DNA of 64,000 bases, from positions 84,695 through 148,694 of the forward strand of contig CAUDNR010004445.1 in NCBI GenBank assembly GCA_958430865.1. Direction: 5' to 3'. Position numbers and translations under genes: made by a program. Numbering within the stretch: the stretch's first letter is position 1; every line of letters starts with the position of its first letter. Of this stretch, positions 37,401 to 50,378 are shown one piece after another. The notes beneath the pieces were generated by a model, which ran no database searches, had not been told where the DNA came from, and saw nothing but the letters and a program-made list of their open reading frames with translations. This DNA is from Entrophospora sp. SA101 (Eukaryota; Glomeromycota; Glomeromycetes; Entrophosporales; Entrophosporaceae).

Positions 37401-38531
37401 TTTTCTTGCATAACCTTTTATAATTTTATATTAATAAAATAATTCTTGTTTGTAATGCAAATATTTTCTATTAACCAGTATATGTTTTTTATTAACAAAA
37501 ATAATAATAAAGAAAACTTCTTGTGCCATGCACAATCTCTTCATTGTGTTAGTTTTTGGCATGATCGACATTATACATCATCTATCGTACGGCAAATGTT
37601 TGATTTCTTCATAATTTCTCAAGCGAATGACAGAGCAAGAGTAAGGGAATGAGAAGTGATCGATCGATCGAGTAAAAAAATGAAAGAAAAGAATGCAAGA
37701 GTGAGTGTGAACTGTTCATAAAACTCCAATGATCTATGATTAATAAAATGCCTGAATTTGTTACCTGATATATATATGACAAATATGAATGATATAGTTA
37801 AATGTAGTTGGATTAAATTAATAACTCTTTTTTTTCAATTATTGTTATCATTACGTGCTGCAAAAAGAATGGTACATGAATTCTAAAATTGATTTCAGAG
37901 AATCGGAGGATTTTAGATTATTACATGTAAAAATCATGAAATTATTTAGTAGGCTTTAGAGAATTCCTTTTTTAAAAAAAATAATCGAATTACATAATCT
38001 TCGGAACTTAAGCTACAAACTGATATAATTTTTTGTATAGTTTTTTATAATTAATAGATTCGAGGCATCTGAATATTTCTTAGTAGGTGCTCTACAATAC
38101 TCGAAGGCGGAACATTTTACCATTATGGTTATCGGACACTCATTAAAGGTACGCGGAAAAAAGAATGCAAAAAGATACTAGTGAATTGATGCAATTTATG
38201 ATTGAAGAATGGTAGAAAGTTCGCCACCGTTTTTTTCGCAGCACACTGTATGTATATCTTTCAACTTTTATTTCGAGTTTACTGTACATAACAGATATGA
38301 TAATAAAATATCTGCCTTCTTACTTAAAATAAAATCAGAGATAGATTTTTATTTAAAGTAGTTTTACCAAATCTTGCTGCGCATGCAAGAAGCAATTATT
38401 TGAGAAAATATTAACTGTTAATTTGCATTTTAAATAATATAAATAGTGATGGTGTTGTAAGTATTTTCATCGTAATATCATTTTTGAAAAAAAAAAAAAA
38501 TACTCGTAAATATAATATTTTCTAACAGTTT
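37401..38531. other. AT-rich intergenic stretch
   Basis: No supported gene. It ends at the edge of block B, just after a copy of CTAACAGTTTATAA. Confidence 0.4.
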
Positions 38532-38663
38532 ATAAGGATACCGGCTGCAACTTTTGATGATGGTTGCTACCACCTTTGCGTCATATAAAAATGATTGCAA
38601 CCACTGGTTGCAACCACCTTTACGACCATTTTGTTTCCTTTTTTGGATTGCGACATGGAACAC
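38532..38663. repeat. Dispersed repeat R, copy 2
   Basis: Related to 13095-13229. It carries TGATGGTTGCTACCACCTTT, CCACTGGTTGCAACCACCTT and GATTGCGACATGGAACACTA. In this copy it is flanked by CTAACAGTTTATAA on both sides (38522 and 38659), like a 14-base target duplication. Confidence 0.75.
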
Positions 38664-38734
38664 TAACAGTTTATAACATCTCCTTATTCCTTATATTTAT
38701 TTATAATTTAATTATTCAATCCCAATTTTATAAT

Positions 38735-38976
38735 TAAATATATATATATATATATATATATTCCTTGAAAATAATGCCTTTATTAACCATTTTTTTATAT
38801 TACAACATAAATAAATGCTATAAGTATTTATTTTATATTTGAAAAGATAATAATAAATAAACAAGTTTTACGCACGGGGAATGAAAAGTTACATCCGATA
38901 AAGAGTAAATTTCCATAATAATAATAATAATAATAACAGTAATAATAATAATAATAATATAATAATAATAATAATA

Positions 38977-39007
<31 letters not shown>

Positions 39008-39010
39008 TAG
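38735..39010. repeat. AT and TAA microsatellites
   Basis: An (AT)n run at about 38739-38760 and interrupted (TAA)n runs at about 38918-39009. Mirrored at about 62704-62979. Confidence 0.9.
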
Positions 39011-39470
39011 AAAGTCGAAATACCTTTTATAAATATGTATGCTACATCTAAGAATATAATGTTCAGGACAACTTGAAGGTGATAATCCTAATTATAATAA
39101 TAATAATACTAAATCTGAATGTGTTAATATTACGTTTCGTAAACATTTCGTACGTAATAATTTTTACTCATCAACATCAGGTTTTTTTTATTGCAATTAA
39201 GGATACTTGTCGCAATTAAAAAAAAAAAAATGACTATCTATGGTTGCAACAATCAAAAGTGTCTTTAATTACAATATAAAATGTAAGTTTCATTTTCTTG
39301 TATCAAAAGAAAAAAATATAATTCAAAATGAAAAACTATATATTATTATTGTTTACTTTAATATTAATGATTTTTCGGGTTATTATCAATTTATTGGTAT
39401 TAAATATTAAATTGGTAAAAGTATGATTTTTAAACACTATTAATTTTTAAATCCCGGTATTTTTTTAACA

Positions 39471-40747
39471 TCATTCTTCACAAATTCCATGTTTATCAAA
39501 TTTTATTATTAAAGGTTTGGGTCCTCCCCAATTCTTTATTAGAATATCTAAAGGATAGTTATTACTAATTTTATAAACCCCATAAGCAAAAGTGATTAAC
39601 TTTAAGTTTTTTTGGTAATGCTTCATTTAACACTGTTAACGCTTTATCACAATCTATTTTACCAGAAAAATAATTATTAAATAATACTTTTTAATTCAAT
39701 ACAATTTTTGAGTATTTCCATTAATTCCTGGTCGAATTCATCCTCGTAAAATATGATTAAATTTTACAATGTTGTGCAATTGATTGAAATATCTTTCCTG
39801 TGATAACCATCAACATCCAATTTTTTAAGATTTTTCCATTGATATTAATAAAATCAGACAAGTCTGGTAGAAATGGTTGACAGTTAATACATAACTTCAC
39901 AGATTCAATCTTTGACAGTGAAATATTTTTCCAACTTTTTATCTTGTTATCAGCATGAGATGGTGTTAATTCTAAAGCCTTTAAGTTTTTAAAAGTTCTA
40001 ATAATAAATCATTAAAATTATTTCCACCACCATAAGATCTATAAAAAATTATTAATTGTGAATACGTTAATATTGCCTTTTTAATTCATCTGGCAAGTTT
40101 TGTCCCGATGTTTGATTTAATAACTAACCATTTAATTTTTGATTTTGTGTTTTTAATTAGCTGTGCCAATTTATATATATGGTTACTTATGTATTGTATT
40201 ATTAATTATTGAATATTTTTTTACAAATGTTTGCCAATTTATCAAAAAATTCACCACTATAAGAACTATTACAATCTATTTCATAGATTCTGAAAACAAT
40301 TATCAAATTTATGATGATTAATTAATAAATTACAATCTTTTTCATAAATATTCCGAAAACAACTATATAATTAATACTAAACTTTCTAATACCTGCTGAA
40401 TGATCTAAAATAAAGTTTCCCAATTTATTTTGTAAAATATTCGATTCTATCAGGTAATTGGGCATTATAGTACAAAACCAGACATAATTGTATAATGGTG
40501 TTTCTCCAATAGTTCAAAAGTTAATTCAGTTCTAGTTAAGAAATTCTTATATACTTCCAATAAACAATTAATTAATATTTTTAATGCTGTTAAGAGAATA
40601 AAATGGATTTCTCCATAAAATTGGAATATTGGTATTGTGCCATTGTTTGTTGACAAGGATACAGGAATATAACGTTTTATAATCATCTTCAATGTATTTG
40701 AATGTTTCGGTTAGAAGTCCAGACGGTAAATTCATTATTTCAAACAT
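39471..40747 (-). pseudogene. F-box protein relic, left copy
   Basis: On the minus strand the start reads MFEIMNLPSGLLTETFKYIE and DDYKTLYSCILVNKQWHNTN then PILWRNPF, a good F-box (the SKP1-binding motif of SCF ubiquitin ligases). After SLNSIKNIN the frame breaks, and later pieces (NYPLDILIKNWGGPKPLIIK, FDKHGICEE at the end) fit the leucine-rich-repeat-like C-terminus usual for F-box proteins of Glomeromycotina. Several frameshifts and stops lie between. The right copy at 60967-62243 carries the same breaks, so the decay predates the duplication or the copies are alleles. Confidence 0.7.
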
Positions 40748-42716
40748 TTTTTTAAGAATGTAAATGAAAAGAATAAAATATTTATTTATTATTTCTGTTG
40801 TGTGAATTAAAATTTTGGGGTGGGAGTGTTTGGATATGAAACTTTGACGATAATTTGAATTTCACCCTTATTATTATAGGGACCAAAAGGTATCAACGTG
40901 GAGAGATTTCGTTCAGTCCATTTAGTACGTACGAAACATTTAACCTTTTTGTGTCCATGGCATTTTTATCTATTCAAAAAAATTATCGCGAAGAAAGAGT
41001 CATTTTAATTGGCCAATTGGAACCTATAAAATAAATTATTATTAAAAAAATTTCTTAAGAATAGCTCCGATCCAATGTTAAAAAATGTTCCAACCATCAA
41101 AGAACATATTTTCTTTAATCTCTTGGATCATGTTTTTTAAATTACTCCAAGATACCTTGAAGCTTTTTTTGGCGAAAGTTGTCATCGTCTACTCTGCAAA
41201 GTTCGCCGCTTAGGCTCTTGATAATAATAAACACATTACAAGACAAAATAGAAGACATTATTTATTTAAAAACAAATTTTCAAACCAAATAACAAAATGA
41301 TTAATGACGGGAGGGGGTTTTTTTAATTTCGTTGTTAAACAAAACGATTATTAACAATGTAACACCAATAAATAAAGAGATAGTTATCGATAAAAAGAAT
41401 GACAAATGTTTTATTATTTAATAAAAATTTCAAACCGTAAAACGACTATCAATTAATTACTTTATCTTGCATTTCATGCATCCATCCGATTGATTAGGTC
41501 GATCGAATATCTATTACTGTATTCTTACATCCAACCAAGTGTAAGACTTTTCTTAAAGTGTAACAGACACATCTCCGTCACTAATTTTTACTTTCTCGTT
41601 GTCGAAATTGAAAAAAACAATCAAGCACATTTTGAAAATGGTACTATTTTAATAAAGGTTCGTACGTTCACTCAATAAATTTGAATTTCGAATTATATTT
41701 ATTTATTTTTTCCATTTCCATTTCTATTTCGGATTTGAATTTCAAAGCAAAAGAAGTACGATAACCCAACCTCTCTCTCTCTTCTGCCAATAATCCCACC
41801 AATGATTTAATGACGTGCAAGTTAGATAATCACGATTTTATGTTTAAAGTCATCAATTAGCAATTGCATGTAATTCAACGTATGATCCGTGAATTACAGC
41901 TGAACCTTACTTATTATACATATATACATATTATTTGAAAATGTTTATAATAAAATAAAAATAATCATGAATTTTATTTATTTATAATAATCTTTTATTG
42001 AGATATGATGATTATTTCCAAATTTGGACTCGTACAAATGCGTTTGGCACGTGATTTTTGTTTTTGGTCGAGTGGCGCAGAAAGCGGTTAATATTAAATT
42101 GAGCAGTTTGTCACGGAGGATGGACGAAACACATATGGCAAAATTACTAGTACTAATCTTGCCACTACGGCTTTTTATATGCAAATTTTTTTAAAAAACC
42201 CGTTATTTATTATTATGATAATGATAATTTTAATTACTATTATTAATAATATAGTCCGTTGTGACAATGTTTGACTGTGTATACAAATCAACAGATTTCT
42301 AATCCCCAGTTGAGAAAGAGAAGAACAGTTTTATCCACAATAAAGTCACAATCATTTGAAAACCACACCGTTTTTTTAAAAAATAATAATGCTAATTATT
42401 ATTACTTGCATCTTTATTAAGGTTCTTTCTTTGCAACTTGTTACAAATTGCCAAATATAAACACTAATATGTGGAAGACATGTGTGTGCATGTCACTCAC
42501 GAATGGGGAACTAAATTGAAGAGTTTCACCATTATTGGTATACACCTTAGCTCACGAACAATTGTTGATTCATGTTGGTGCCACAAATTTGTATTATAAT
42601 GTATAAATAAAAATACAAAGGATTATCATCATTCTATTATATATATGTATATATATATATATATATAAATATTATTAAATAATGTGTAATATTTATTAGA
42701 AAAATTTTTGCTGCTG
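40748..42716. other. Intergenic region between F-box relic and MAPKKK, left copy
   Basis: Divergent upstream region of the MAPKKK and F-box loci, about 2 kb, duplicated inverted at 58998-60966. No convincing gene; it would hold the MAPKKK promoter. An (AT)n tract lies at about 42640-42665. Confidence 0.5.
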
Positions 42717-44955
42717 ATGTCATTAATTCGTCGAGACCATATAGCAGGACATACTCATGATCGAAGTAGATCAAGTTCAATAGATGGGGAAATAGATTAT
42801 TCATTGTGGACCCTTGAAAAAGTTTTACAATGGCTTGAGGATAACTCTTTTAGTGAATATAAACAAATCTTTATTGGTAACTATATTTATGCGTTCTTGT
42901 AATAACGTTGGTTTAATGATCGAATCTCTGGCATTAAAAAATAATTTTACTTAAAATCAAACATTTGTTTTTAATAATAATAATGACAACAACAATAATA
43001 ATACAATTAATTATTTTATATTTATATTTATTTATAGACAATAAATTATACGGTGAAGATTTTTTTGCATTACGTGACCTTAGAAAAATTAAACATTTAT
43101 TAAAAAATGAAACGGAAGGTCGTTATAAATTGATAACGGCTATTAGAAAGATAGGTGAACGGCCTTCATTTTCAGATAAGGTTTGTGACAAAATAAATTT
43201 TTTTTTCTATTTTAATAACTTTAATAACAAATATAATATAATACAATATATAGAGCTCTCAAGATTTATTAGGAGGTCTTCGTGACACATATGGTTCATT
43301 ATCTTATTCACCAACAACGCATAATTCATCTCAAACACGCCTTAGTGCACCTAGTTTATTGGAAGCTACAACAAACAAAACGCTTAAATTATCAACTAGT
43401 TTTCCTGACTTGCGTAATGCAAACAATCATCAAAACAATCATTCATTTAGTCCTACTATTAATCCAAGGAGTTCTTCGATTGGTTGGGATCATAAAAATT
43501 CATCAAATTTAACGATTAATTCATCACCATCGTCATCAACATCAACATTAAATAACGACCATGAATTGCAAAGAAAATTTTCTGCATCTTTAGATAATGA
43601 AAAATGGTCAAAACCAACTATATTAACTTCAATCCCATTTTTATCTCAAGATCCACATGATCAATCACCATATCAATATAATAACAATAATGGCTATCTT
43701 GATGATAAAACTCCCAGTCCTCCTTCACCGATAAGCAGAAAGTGGAAACCTTTTATTAATCATCCAGCAAATAACGTTGATAATATTAATAATATTAAGT
43801 CTAAACCTTCGTTTGTATGTATGATCAATCTATTTATTAAAAATGCTAATTTATTACAACACTAATGATTATCATTATCATTATTATCATTATTATCATT
43901 ATTATTATTATTAATATTATACTTACCTATTGTTTATTTGTTTTTATCTAGTCTAATGGAATTTCAAATAATTTAGAAGATCCAATATCGTCAGCAACTT
44001 CAACACTAAACAATTTTACAAATTTACCCAAGCACAATTTCCAGTTGACATTTGATTTTAAGAATTTTCGTTTAGTTGAATTATCTGGGGATGAACCAAG
44101 ATCTAAAATAAAAAGAGTAATATTTTCACAATTGGATATTGATCCTAATGATTGTGAGAATTATACATTTCATTTGACTGAACTTGGACAAAAAGAAATC
44201 GGTATAATTATTAAAATTTTTGAATCTTTGATTTGACTAATAAATTTAATTAATATACATACATACATATATATAATTTTAGTACCAAGATTAGAGGATA
44301 ATGATCTAATTCACAAATGTTTGAATATCATTCTTTACCAATCATGGCTAGCCAAAATGAACTCAGAGCTAATTCATCACCGTCTAGTTTTTATACAAGT
44401 GGTAAATATTTTTCAGGTGGTTTTAATCCAACACTCCAAGAAGGTTGGAAAAGTACAGAAGAGTTTAGCCCAATTACTGCAGAACCATCAGATATTAAAT
44501 ATGATCTACAAGACATAAAGTTTCCAATGCCAATGCCGATACCAAACTATGGTAATAATGATAATAGTAACTACAACAATAACGATGATAATAATGATTT
44601 CCACCATAACTATAATCAAAATCAAAATGAAGAAGATGAAAATTATAAGGGCGTCTGGATGGTTAAACCCATTCCTTCAAAAAATAAACATATTCATAAT
44701 CACGGAGATTGCGATAATATTATTAGGCATGAATTAGTTGATACCATAGAAAATAATAATAATACTTTATCACTACCTGAGAGTATTAAAATTAACAGTT
44801 ATGATGGTGATGATGATGACGACGACGATGACGATGATCTTTGGGCGGTTAAACCTGCCCCGTCACCTTTACCGACGGATGTTAATAATGTTAGCAAAAA
44901 TGATATTTTTAATATTTTTGATAATAAAAACAGTAGCAACAGCAACAGCAACAGC

Positions 44956-44987
<32 letters not shown>

Positions 44988-45595
44988 CTACAATAAAAAT
45001 AATGGACAATCTGATAATATCGTTAGACATGAACTAGTTGACACTATAGAAAATGTTAGTAATACTAGTACTTTGATAATCGAAAACAACAACAACAATT
45101 ATAAAGACAACAAAATTGCTACGGAAAGACATAATAACGTTGTCGATTCTACAGAAAATAATAGTAACCATTCCAATCCTAATGATGGTGATGGTAATAA
45201 TAATAACAATGCTTCGGAAACTTCTAACATAAATGATAATAATAGTAATAATAATAATGACGATAGTAGTAATGGTAATGGTAGCAATAGTAATGGTAGG
45301 GCTAATAGAGAAAAAAAATTTTCGGATTCATCAAAAGGTGGTGGTAAACTTGCACGGGCTGTTTCATTACGTAGAGGTGTAGAATCGTGGATTGTAAGGC
45401 CGACCACTGAAGATGTATTGGAGAACCTCGAACAATTTTTTCCTGGACATGATCTTGATAAACCGATAACAGAAACACCTGGGACACCCGTAACACCTGT
45501 AACACCTGCACCTCCACAAAATGCAAGTCAACAAGAAGAAATTTCACCGTCATCTAAAGTAATAACAGAAAAAAGTAATGGCAATAATGGTGATG
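42717..45595 (+). pseudogene. MAPKKK, left copy: truncated and frameshifted
   Basis: This is the N-terminal part of the MAPKKK found complete on the minus strand at 54073-58997: SAM-domain exons (42717-42875 and about 43038-43180), a Ser/Asn-rich linker, the Ras-binding region and the long low-complexity exon. At 44325 a 61-base stretch present in the other copy is missing, which shifts the frame after the residues HKCLN, and three substitutions lie within the next 15 bases. A frame reopens at 44340, but out of register with the upstream exons. The copy stops at the N gap at 45596, so the kinase domain is absent; beyond the gap the sequence is unrelated. It cannot encode a working kinase. Confidence 0.85.
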
Positions 45596-45605
45596 NNNNN
45601 NNNNN
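45596..45605. other. Assembly gap (10 N)
   Basis: Ten undetermined bases joining the truncated MAPKKK copy to an inverted piece of the TrpRS upstream region. A scaffold join here should not be trusted without read support. Confidence 1.
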
Positions 45606-45682
45606 ACAAATTCTAGTATGCTTGATGGAAAATACATGTGTATATATATTTTGTGCAGTTTGGAATTCTCTGGAACAGGTAA
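45606..45682. repeat. Inverted copy of 50947-51023
   Basis: Seventy-seven bases match the reverse complement of 50947-51023 from the TrpRS upstream region (coordinates sum to 96629). The last 8 bases, ACAGGTAA, are shared with the start of block A', so the junction sits on microhomology. Confidence 0.92.
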
Positions 45683-46278
45683 TTTAATTAATTACTTTAT
45701 CTAATTATCTAATTAACTTAAAGTTATTATTAACAATTAATTATTATTACTATATTACTAATCAAATTGTTTAGATATCAAAGCAAAGTAAATTTTATTT
45801 TTTATTTTTTAGGTGAACTTATTGTAATTTTATTTGGTGTTTTTATAAGTTTGGGGGCATTAAGTAATGGAAGCAGTGGTGTGCTTGGTATTGTATATTT
45901 GATTGATCAAAAGTACTACGTTGCATCAGCCTTTACAATAATTTTTCTTACAATGGTTTTAATTCAAACAATCTTACATATTATTTTAACAATTCAAGTA
46001 AATATCAAATTGCATTATAGTTATTATTTCAATATAATAACTATAACTAACGTATAGTTGGTTTTATTATTTAGGTTTATAATCATTACAAAAGTTTGGA
46101 ATCAAATTCATTTTTTTCACTTAATAATAACGTTGGTAGTGGTAATGATGGTAGTAGTGGTTTCATAATTGTTGGAAGCGTCATTAACAATCCCAATCCT
46201 AATACTGGTGGTCGTGATGGCTTTACCACTGCTGGTTACACGCTTGGCAGTGGTCGTCGTGTTAGTAGCGGAAATTAA
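45676..46278 (+). pseudogene. 3' exons of the membrane-protein gene, cut off at the junction
   Basis: Same two terminal exons as at 4100-4702 (GELIVILFGVFISLGAL, TIIFLTMVLIQTILHIIL and the Asn/Gly-rich tail to the stop at 46278). The copy begins just inside the splice donor of the preceding exon, after which the sequence switches to the inverted TrpRS-upstream piece, so the 5' exons present at 4696-5184 are missing here. Confidence 0.8.
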
Positions 46279-46657
46279 CGATTAATTCGTAAAAGTAAGT
46301 GTACCCTGCAATTAGTAAAGTTGGGGATCATCATCATTAAACCTAAAATTCGTTTACTAACATTAATAATGATGATAGATATATTAAGTAATGTAATACA
46401 AAATACCTCAAACTTTAAATATATTAACCTTTGATTAATGTGTATCGGTGTTGACAATCGTACATTCGAAGATAGTAGTAATAGCAATAGAGTGCGAAAT
46501 TCCTTTTAATTGTCTAATTTCATTTTCATACATCAAAATATGTGAATTTCAAATAGACTATATAAAATAACTTTTAAAGAATAGTTTTTATTACTTTTTT
46601 AAAAACAATATAATACATTTATATACAGTATATATAAAGCTCTAATATTTTTGGTGT

Positions 46658-47888
46658 AACCGATTTATTATCCCGTCCAGGATTATGCCCTGATGCTTTT
46701 TTTTTCATAATTTTTGGGCAAATTCCGACCAAAAATTAATATTCAGAAAAATTAAAATACATAAAATTTAATTTTTCTTTTAAAGCTGTGCGTTTATCAG
46801 TTAATATACCAATAGTTATACTAATCATTTTATTTTTTATTAAATTTTTTAATTTCTGTACTTCAAATTCATAACTCATTGCAAATATTTTTCTCAAAGT
46901 TGATTTGAACCTACAATATAACCTCCTAGGAAATAATAAAAATAAAAATTACATTAAAATATTCAAATTAATTTATTTTAATTTTTTTTGATATGAAAAT
47001 TTTCTTACCATTCTTACAATATGAATTAAAAAAAGTCTTTAATTTATCCAGAGGAATATCAGCTTTAGTAAATGCTTCAATAATTGCAATATTGATTTTG
47101 TCATGATTATTATTAGTGAAAGAAAGCAAAGAGCTTTGTAAAGGTTGTGGATTATTTTTATATTTTTGTTCAGCAGCTTTATGTTTCGTTGATTCTATAT
47201 GGTTATCAACAATTGATTTTTTTTCATGATTTATAGTATGGTTACAAAAATGACAATATTTTTCCCAGTTTCAACGTAAAAAATGATTATTATAATGACT
47301 TTTTTTCCTCAAACGTTCTATGGTTGGCTCGTTCTAAAGACCTCCTATTGCTGCGACATGCGGCCAAATTTCAAAATAGTAATTTTGTAATTCGTTTCAA
47401 AAATGTAATAAAATTTTTCAAAAAATAGGACTTCACGTGATTTTGGTTTTTCTTACTGCCAAATTTAGATACGATGGTCAAGAGCTAGTCTAAATTTGGT
47501 AATGTTTTTCCTAAATTTAGAAATGATCATAGTGGACAAATTCCTCGCGGGCATAGTAAAGTACATGTTTTAAAAAAGAATAGAACTCTACAACAAATAA
47601 TTTTTTTGAGAAAATCTCTCTATTACATTAAAACTAAAGACATATTCTATCAACTAATAGAGCTATTTTTTTAAAAGGTAGGACAGAAAGTGACTTCTAT
47701 ACTTTTAAAATTTGCCCAAAATTTAGGAGGTCTTTAGACCAAGCCAACTATATTGCATAATCATCACCGATCACTTACATAAAAGTAAATTATACGCGTA
47801 GATTATGTGATTATGCCAAAAAATGGTCAAAAATTAAGAAGTATGCAGCGATTTATACGAAAGCATAATCCTGGACACCCTATCCCGT
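46658..47888. mobile_element. DNA transposon relic, mirrored copy of 2490-3720
   Basis: Inverted counterpart of the nested elements in arm A. GTCCAGGATTATGC occurs near 46675 and its complement near 47867. The inner element lies at about 47320-47749. Confidence 0.6.
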
Positions 47889-49507
47889 GGAATGCCTATC
47901 CACCAAAAAAACGGCATGAATAGATGAAGAAGATCCACTACATCCATTGGCTGTATAGATCATTTCATAACCTGAACGTTTGCAAAATTTAGTTTCAACA
48001 AATCAAAGAGATGTAATAGTCAATCTGGCAAAATTCACTCGACAAGAAACTGTGTTTACCGGCTAATAGCTTTATGCAACAGAATTTCAATTTCTTTCGG
48101 TTTCCTTATTTTTTAAAAAAAAGACTTATTGTGGCTGTTGATCGGATCATATATGTATTCCAACACATGTAAATAGAAATTTATGGTAAATTTAGTAATA
48201 ATCGAATAACTTTAAATCGTGATGACCTTTTTTTATTTCATAATAAAATTGAAACAAAACTTTTCATAGTTTATTGTTCAAGTCTTATATAATAAAGTTA
48301 CAGGCTTTTCGCCCTAGCCTATTTGGTTACAAAGTTTATCTATTAACGATTTTTTCAATGTGCTATACTGTATATACATATAAATTTTTTTTATTTAGCA
48401 AGAAAAAAACTCACTGTAATCTAAAAGCTTAACCTATTTACTCTAAAATTTCCCTTGGTTCATGTTTGTCTGATACAGTTTTTATTCTATTTTTTAAAGA
48501 TAAAAAAATCTATCAATCTTTTTCTGACAACTGGGGTGTCAATTTTTAAAGGTCTTTTGAAGAAAGCCTGTTTGTTTAAAGTCGCTTCTTCAGGATAAAG
48601 AGTATTCAAACTGTTCGTATTATTAACATACTCATTAAAGTTTCAAAATCACATGGATGTTAGGCAGATTATTATAATTTTCACCCTTTAATTCCCACGT
48701 TTCTTCTATTGTTGATGTTGTTTTTAGACAATGGCGTTGATAAGGGTTTGGTTATGTTGATGAGCTGGCCACCTTTCTTTGAGGAGAAAAATCATTTTCT
48801 TTATTTTATATGCTGAGCTAACATTATTTTCACGTATTAACAATCTCCAAATGTACTAGGAAATTTATCCGCTAAATCGAGATACCGTTAAATCAAAATT
48901 TTGAATATAAGAAATTTCACTTTTTTAATCTTGACAACCTGCATTACAAATGTTAATAAAAAAAAATAAAGAAAATTGATTATAAATTATGATGTTATAG
49001 TAGCATCCAATTTTTAGCCCGCATCATTCTCACAATGTTATATAGCTGTTTATTTGCACGTACATGAATTAACAATACGTTATTATAACATATTATCATA
49101 CATTATATATAATAATATATTAAACTATTAATCGTGCGTTATTACGATGCAATTTATCTTATAAAAATTAGAATGGCCAAAAAGAGCAAGAATCATCTAT
49201 CAACGAAGCAGAAGCATGTATTACTGCATATACATAATAATAAGTCAACTATTCATATCTGGTTTAGAGCAACAATTAGATTCCTATAATCTATGATTTG
49301 AGATGGGCTACAATACAAAAAACATTTATTATTGTTTCTTTAATTTCATTATAACCCCCGATATGGGTTTTTTCAAAAACAGCAAATCTCAGAATCAATG
49401 ACTCTTTATTTGATCGGCTAACTAAATGAAAAAAAAGAATATTTATTTAAAGACGTGATTTTTCTTTCATCTTAAAATTATCTCATTACAAATGAGTAAG
49501 TTTCCAA

Positions 49508-50066
49508 TGGGTCACAGAGTCATTCATTATATTGAGTTTCAATAAAATTTGTTCCGATAGCAATATCTGCCACTAATTAAATTTGTTTCTAATAACCAAC
49601 TTTCTTTTATTTATTATTTTTTATTCAATGTCACTGTAATACATGTAGGGTCCGAATAACAACAACATGTAGTAAGAATTGTGGAGAATGCAATATGCAT
49701 TGTAAATGTGGTAAATAAAAATTTTCTTTTTTTTCTTATTATCTGGCTGAGAAAACTGTCTCATACAAACGATATTCAATAAAATTTGTTCTGATAGCAA
49801 TATCGGCTAGTAATTATATTTGTTTCTATTAACAAACTTGTTATTTTTTACTCAAGGTAACTGTAATGCTCCCGGTTGGACATTAGATCGGGGCGAAATT
49901 ACATGTAAGAATAAATCAACTTGTAGAAATTGTTTAAAATGCAAATCCCATTGTGCATGCCCTCGTCCTGGTAAATAAAAATTTTCTTTTTTTTTTCTTA
50001 TTATCTGACCGGAGAAAGTATTTCTTTGAATCTCAATGTGTTAAATCTCAAATTGACTCTGTGACT
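49508..50066 (+). other. Cysteine-rich duplicated exon unit, right copy
   Basis: Mirrors 312-870, read here on the plus strand. Exon-like blocks lie at about 49628-49715 and 49860-49973. The second has a proper acceptor (CTCAAG before GTAACTG); in the first the corresponding position reads TTCAAT, so the AG is lost. Both have GTAAATAAA donors. Outer inverted repeats are GGGTCACAGAGTCA (49508) and TGACTCTGTGACTC (50053). Confidence 0.5.
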
Positions 50067-50378
50067 CAAAAAAAAATAAAAAATTGAACATACTTATCAC
50101 ATAATAATAAAAATACAAACACTTATTTCAACATGGGTTTTCTATAAACTTTTGTTGCATTCCACTCTGGCGTTTTGGTCAAGGAGCGGTTAGTAACTTT
50201 GACATTATCATTATTCTTTCATTTTTTTAATCACGCATTTCTTCCCATGACAAAATTTATTGGTCATACACAGAAAATAAGCTAACCTGATTGGCTCGTG
50301 TCAGTTCTAATTTATGATCATAATGCGCATTATGAAATGTTTCTTCGCTCTACAACAAAGTTAGAAGAAGCATAGTAA

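Larger units (their letters stand above)
38532..45595. repeat. Inverted duplication block B, left copy
   Basis: Recurs in reverse complement at 56058-63182. Position x pairs with 101714 minus x up to about 44325 and with 101653 minus x afterwards, because the left copy lacks 61 bases. Nearly identical elsewhere. The outer edge coincides with the end of dispersed repeat R, and the inner edge is the N gap at 45596. Confidence 0.95.
45676..50378. repeat. Inverted duplication arm A, right copy
   Basis: Reverse complement of 1-4702. It joins the 77-bp segment at its left by 8 bases of microhomology and continues at its right into the unique sequence 50379-51560. It contains mirrored copies of the membrane-gene exons (45676-46278), the transposon relic (46658-47888, with its nested element at 47320-47749 and BED-finger relic at about 46738-47278) and the cysteine-rich unit (49508-50066). 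Confidence 0.95.

Noticed and set aside
44799..44987. Leucine- or serine-homopolymer open frame opposite the MAPKKK linker
   Set aside because: It is the antisense shadow of AAC/GAT codon repeats; the same holds at 56666-56854.
45596..45687. C-terminal extension of the left MAPKKK across the N gap
   Set aside because: The sequence after the gap is an inverted piece of the TrpRS upstream region, so the apparent continuous frame is accidental.
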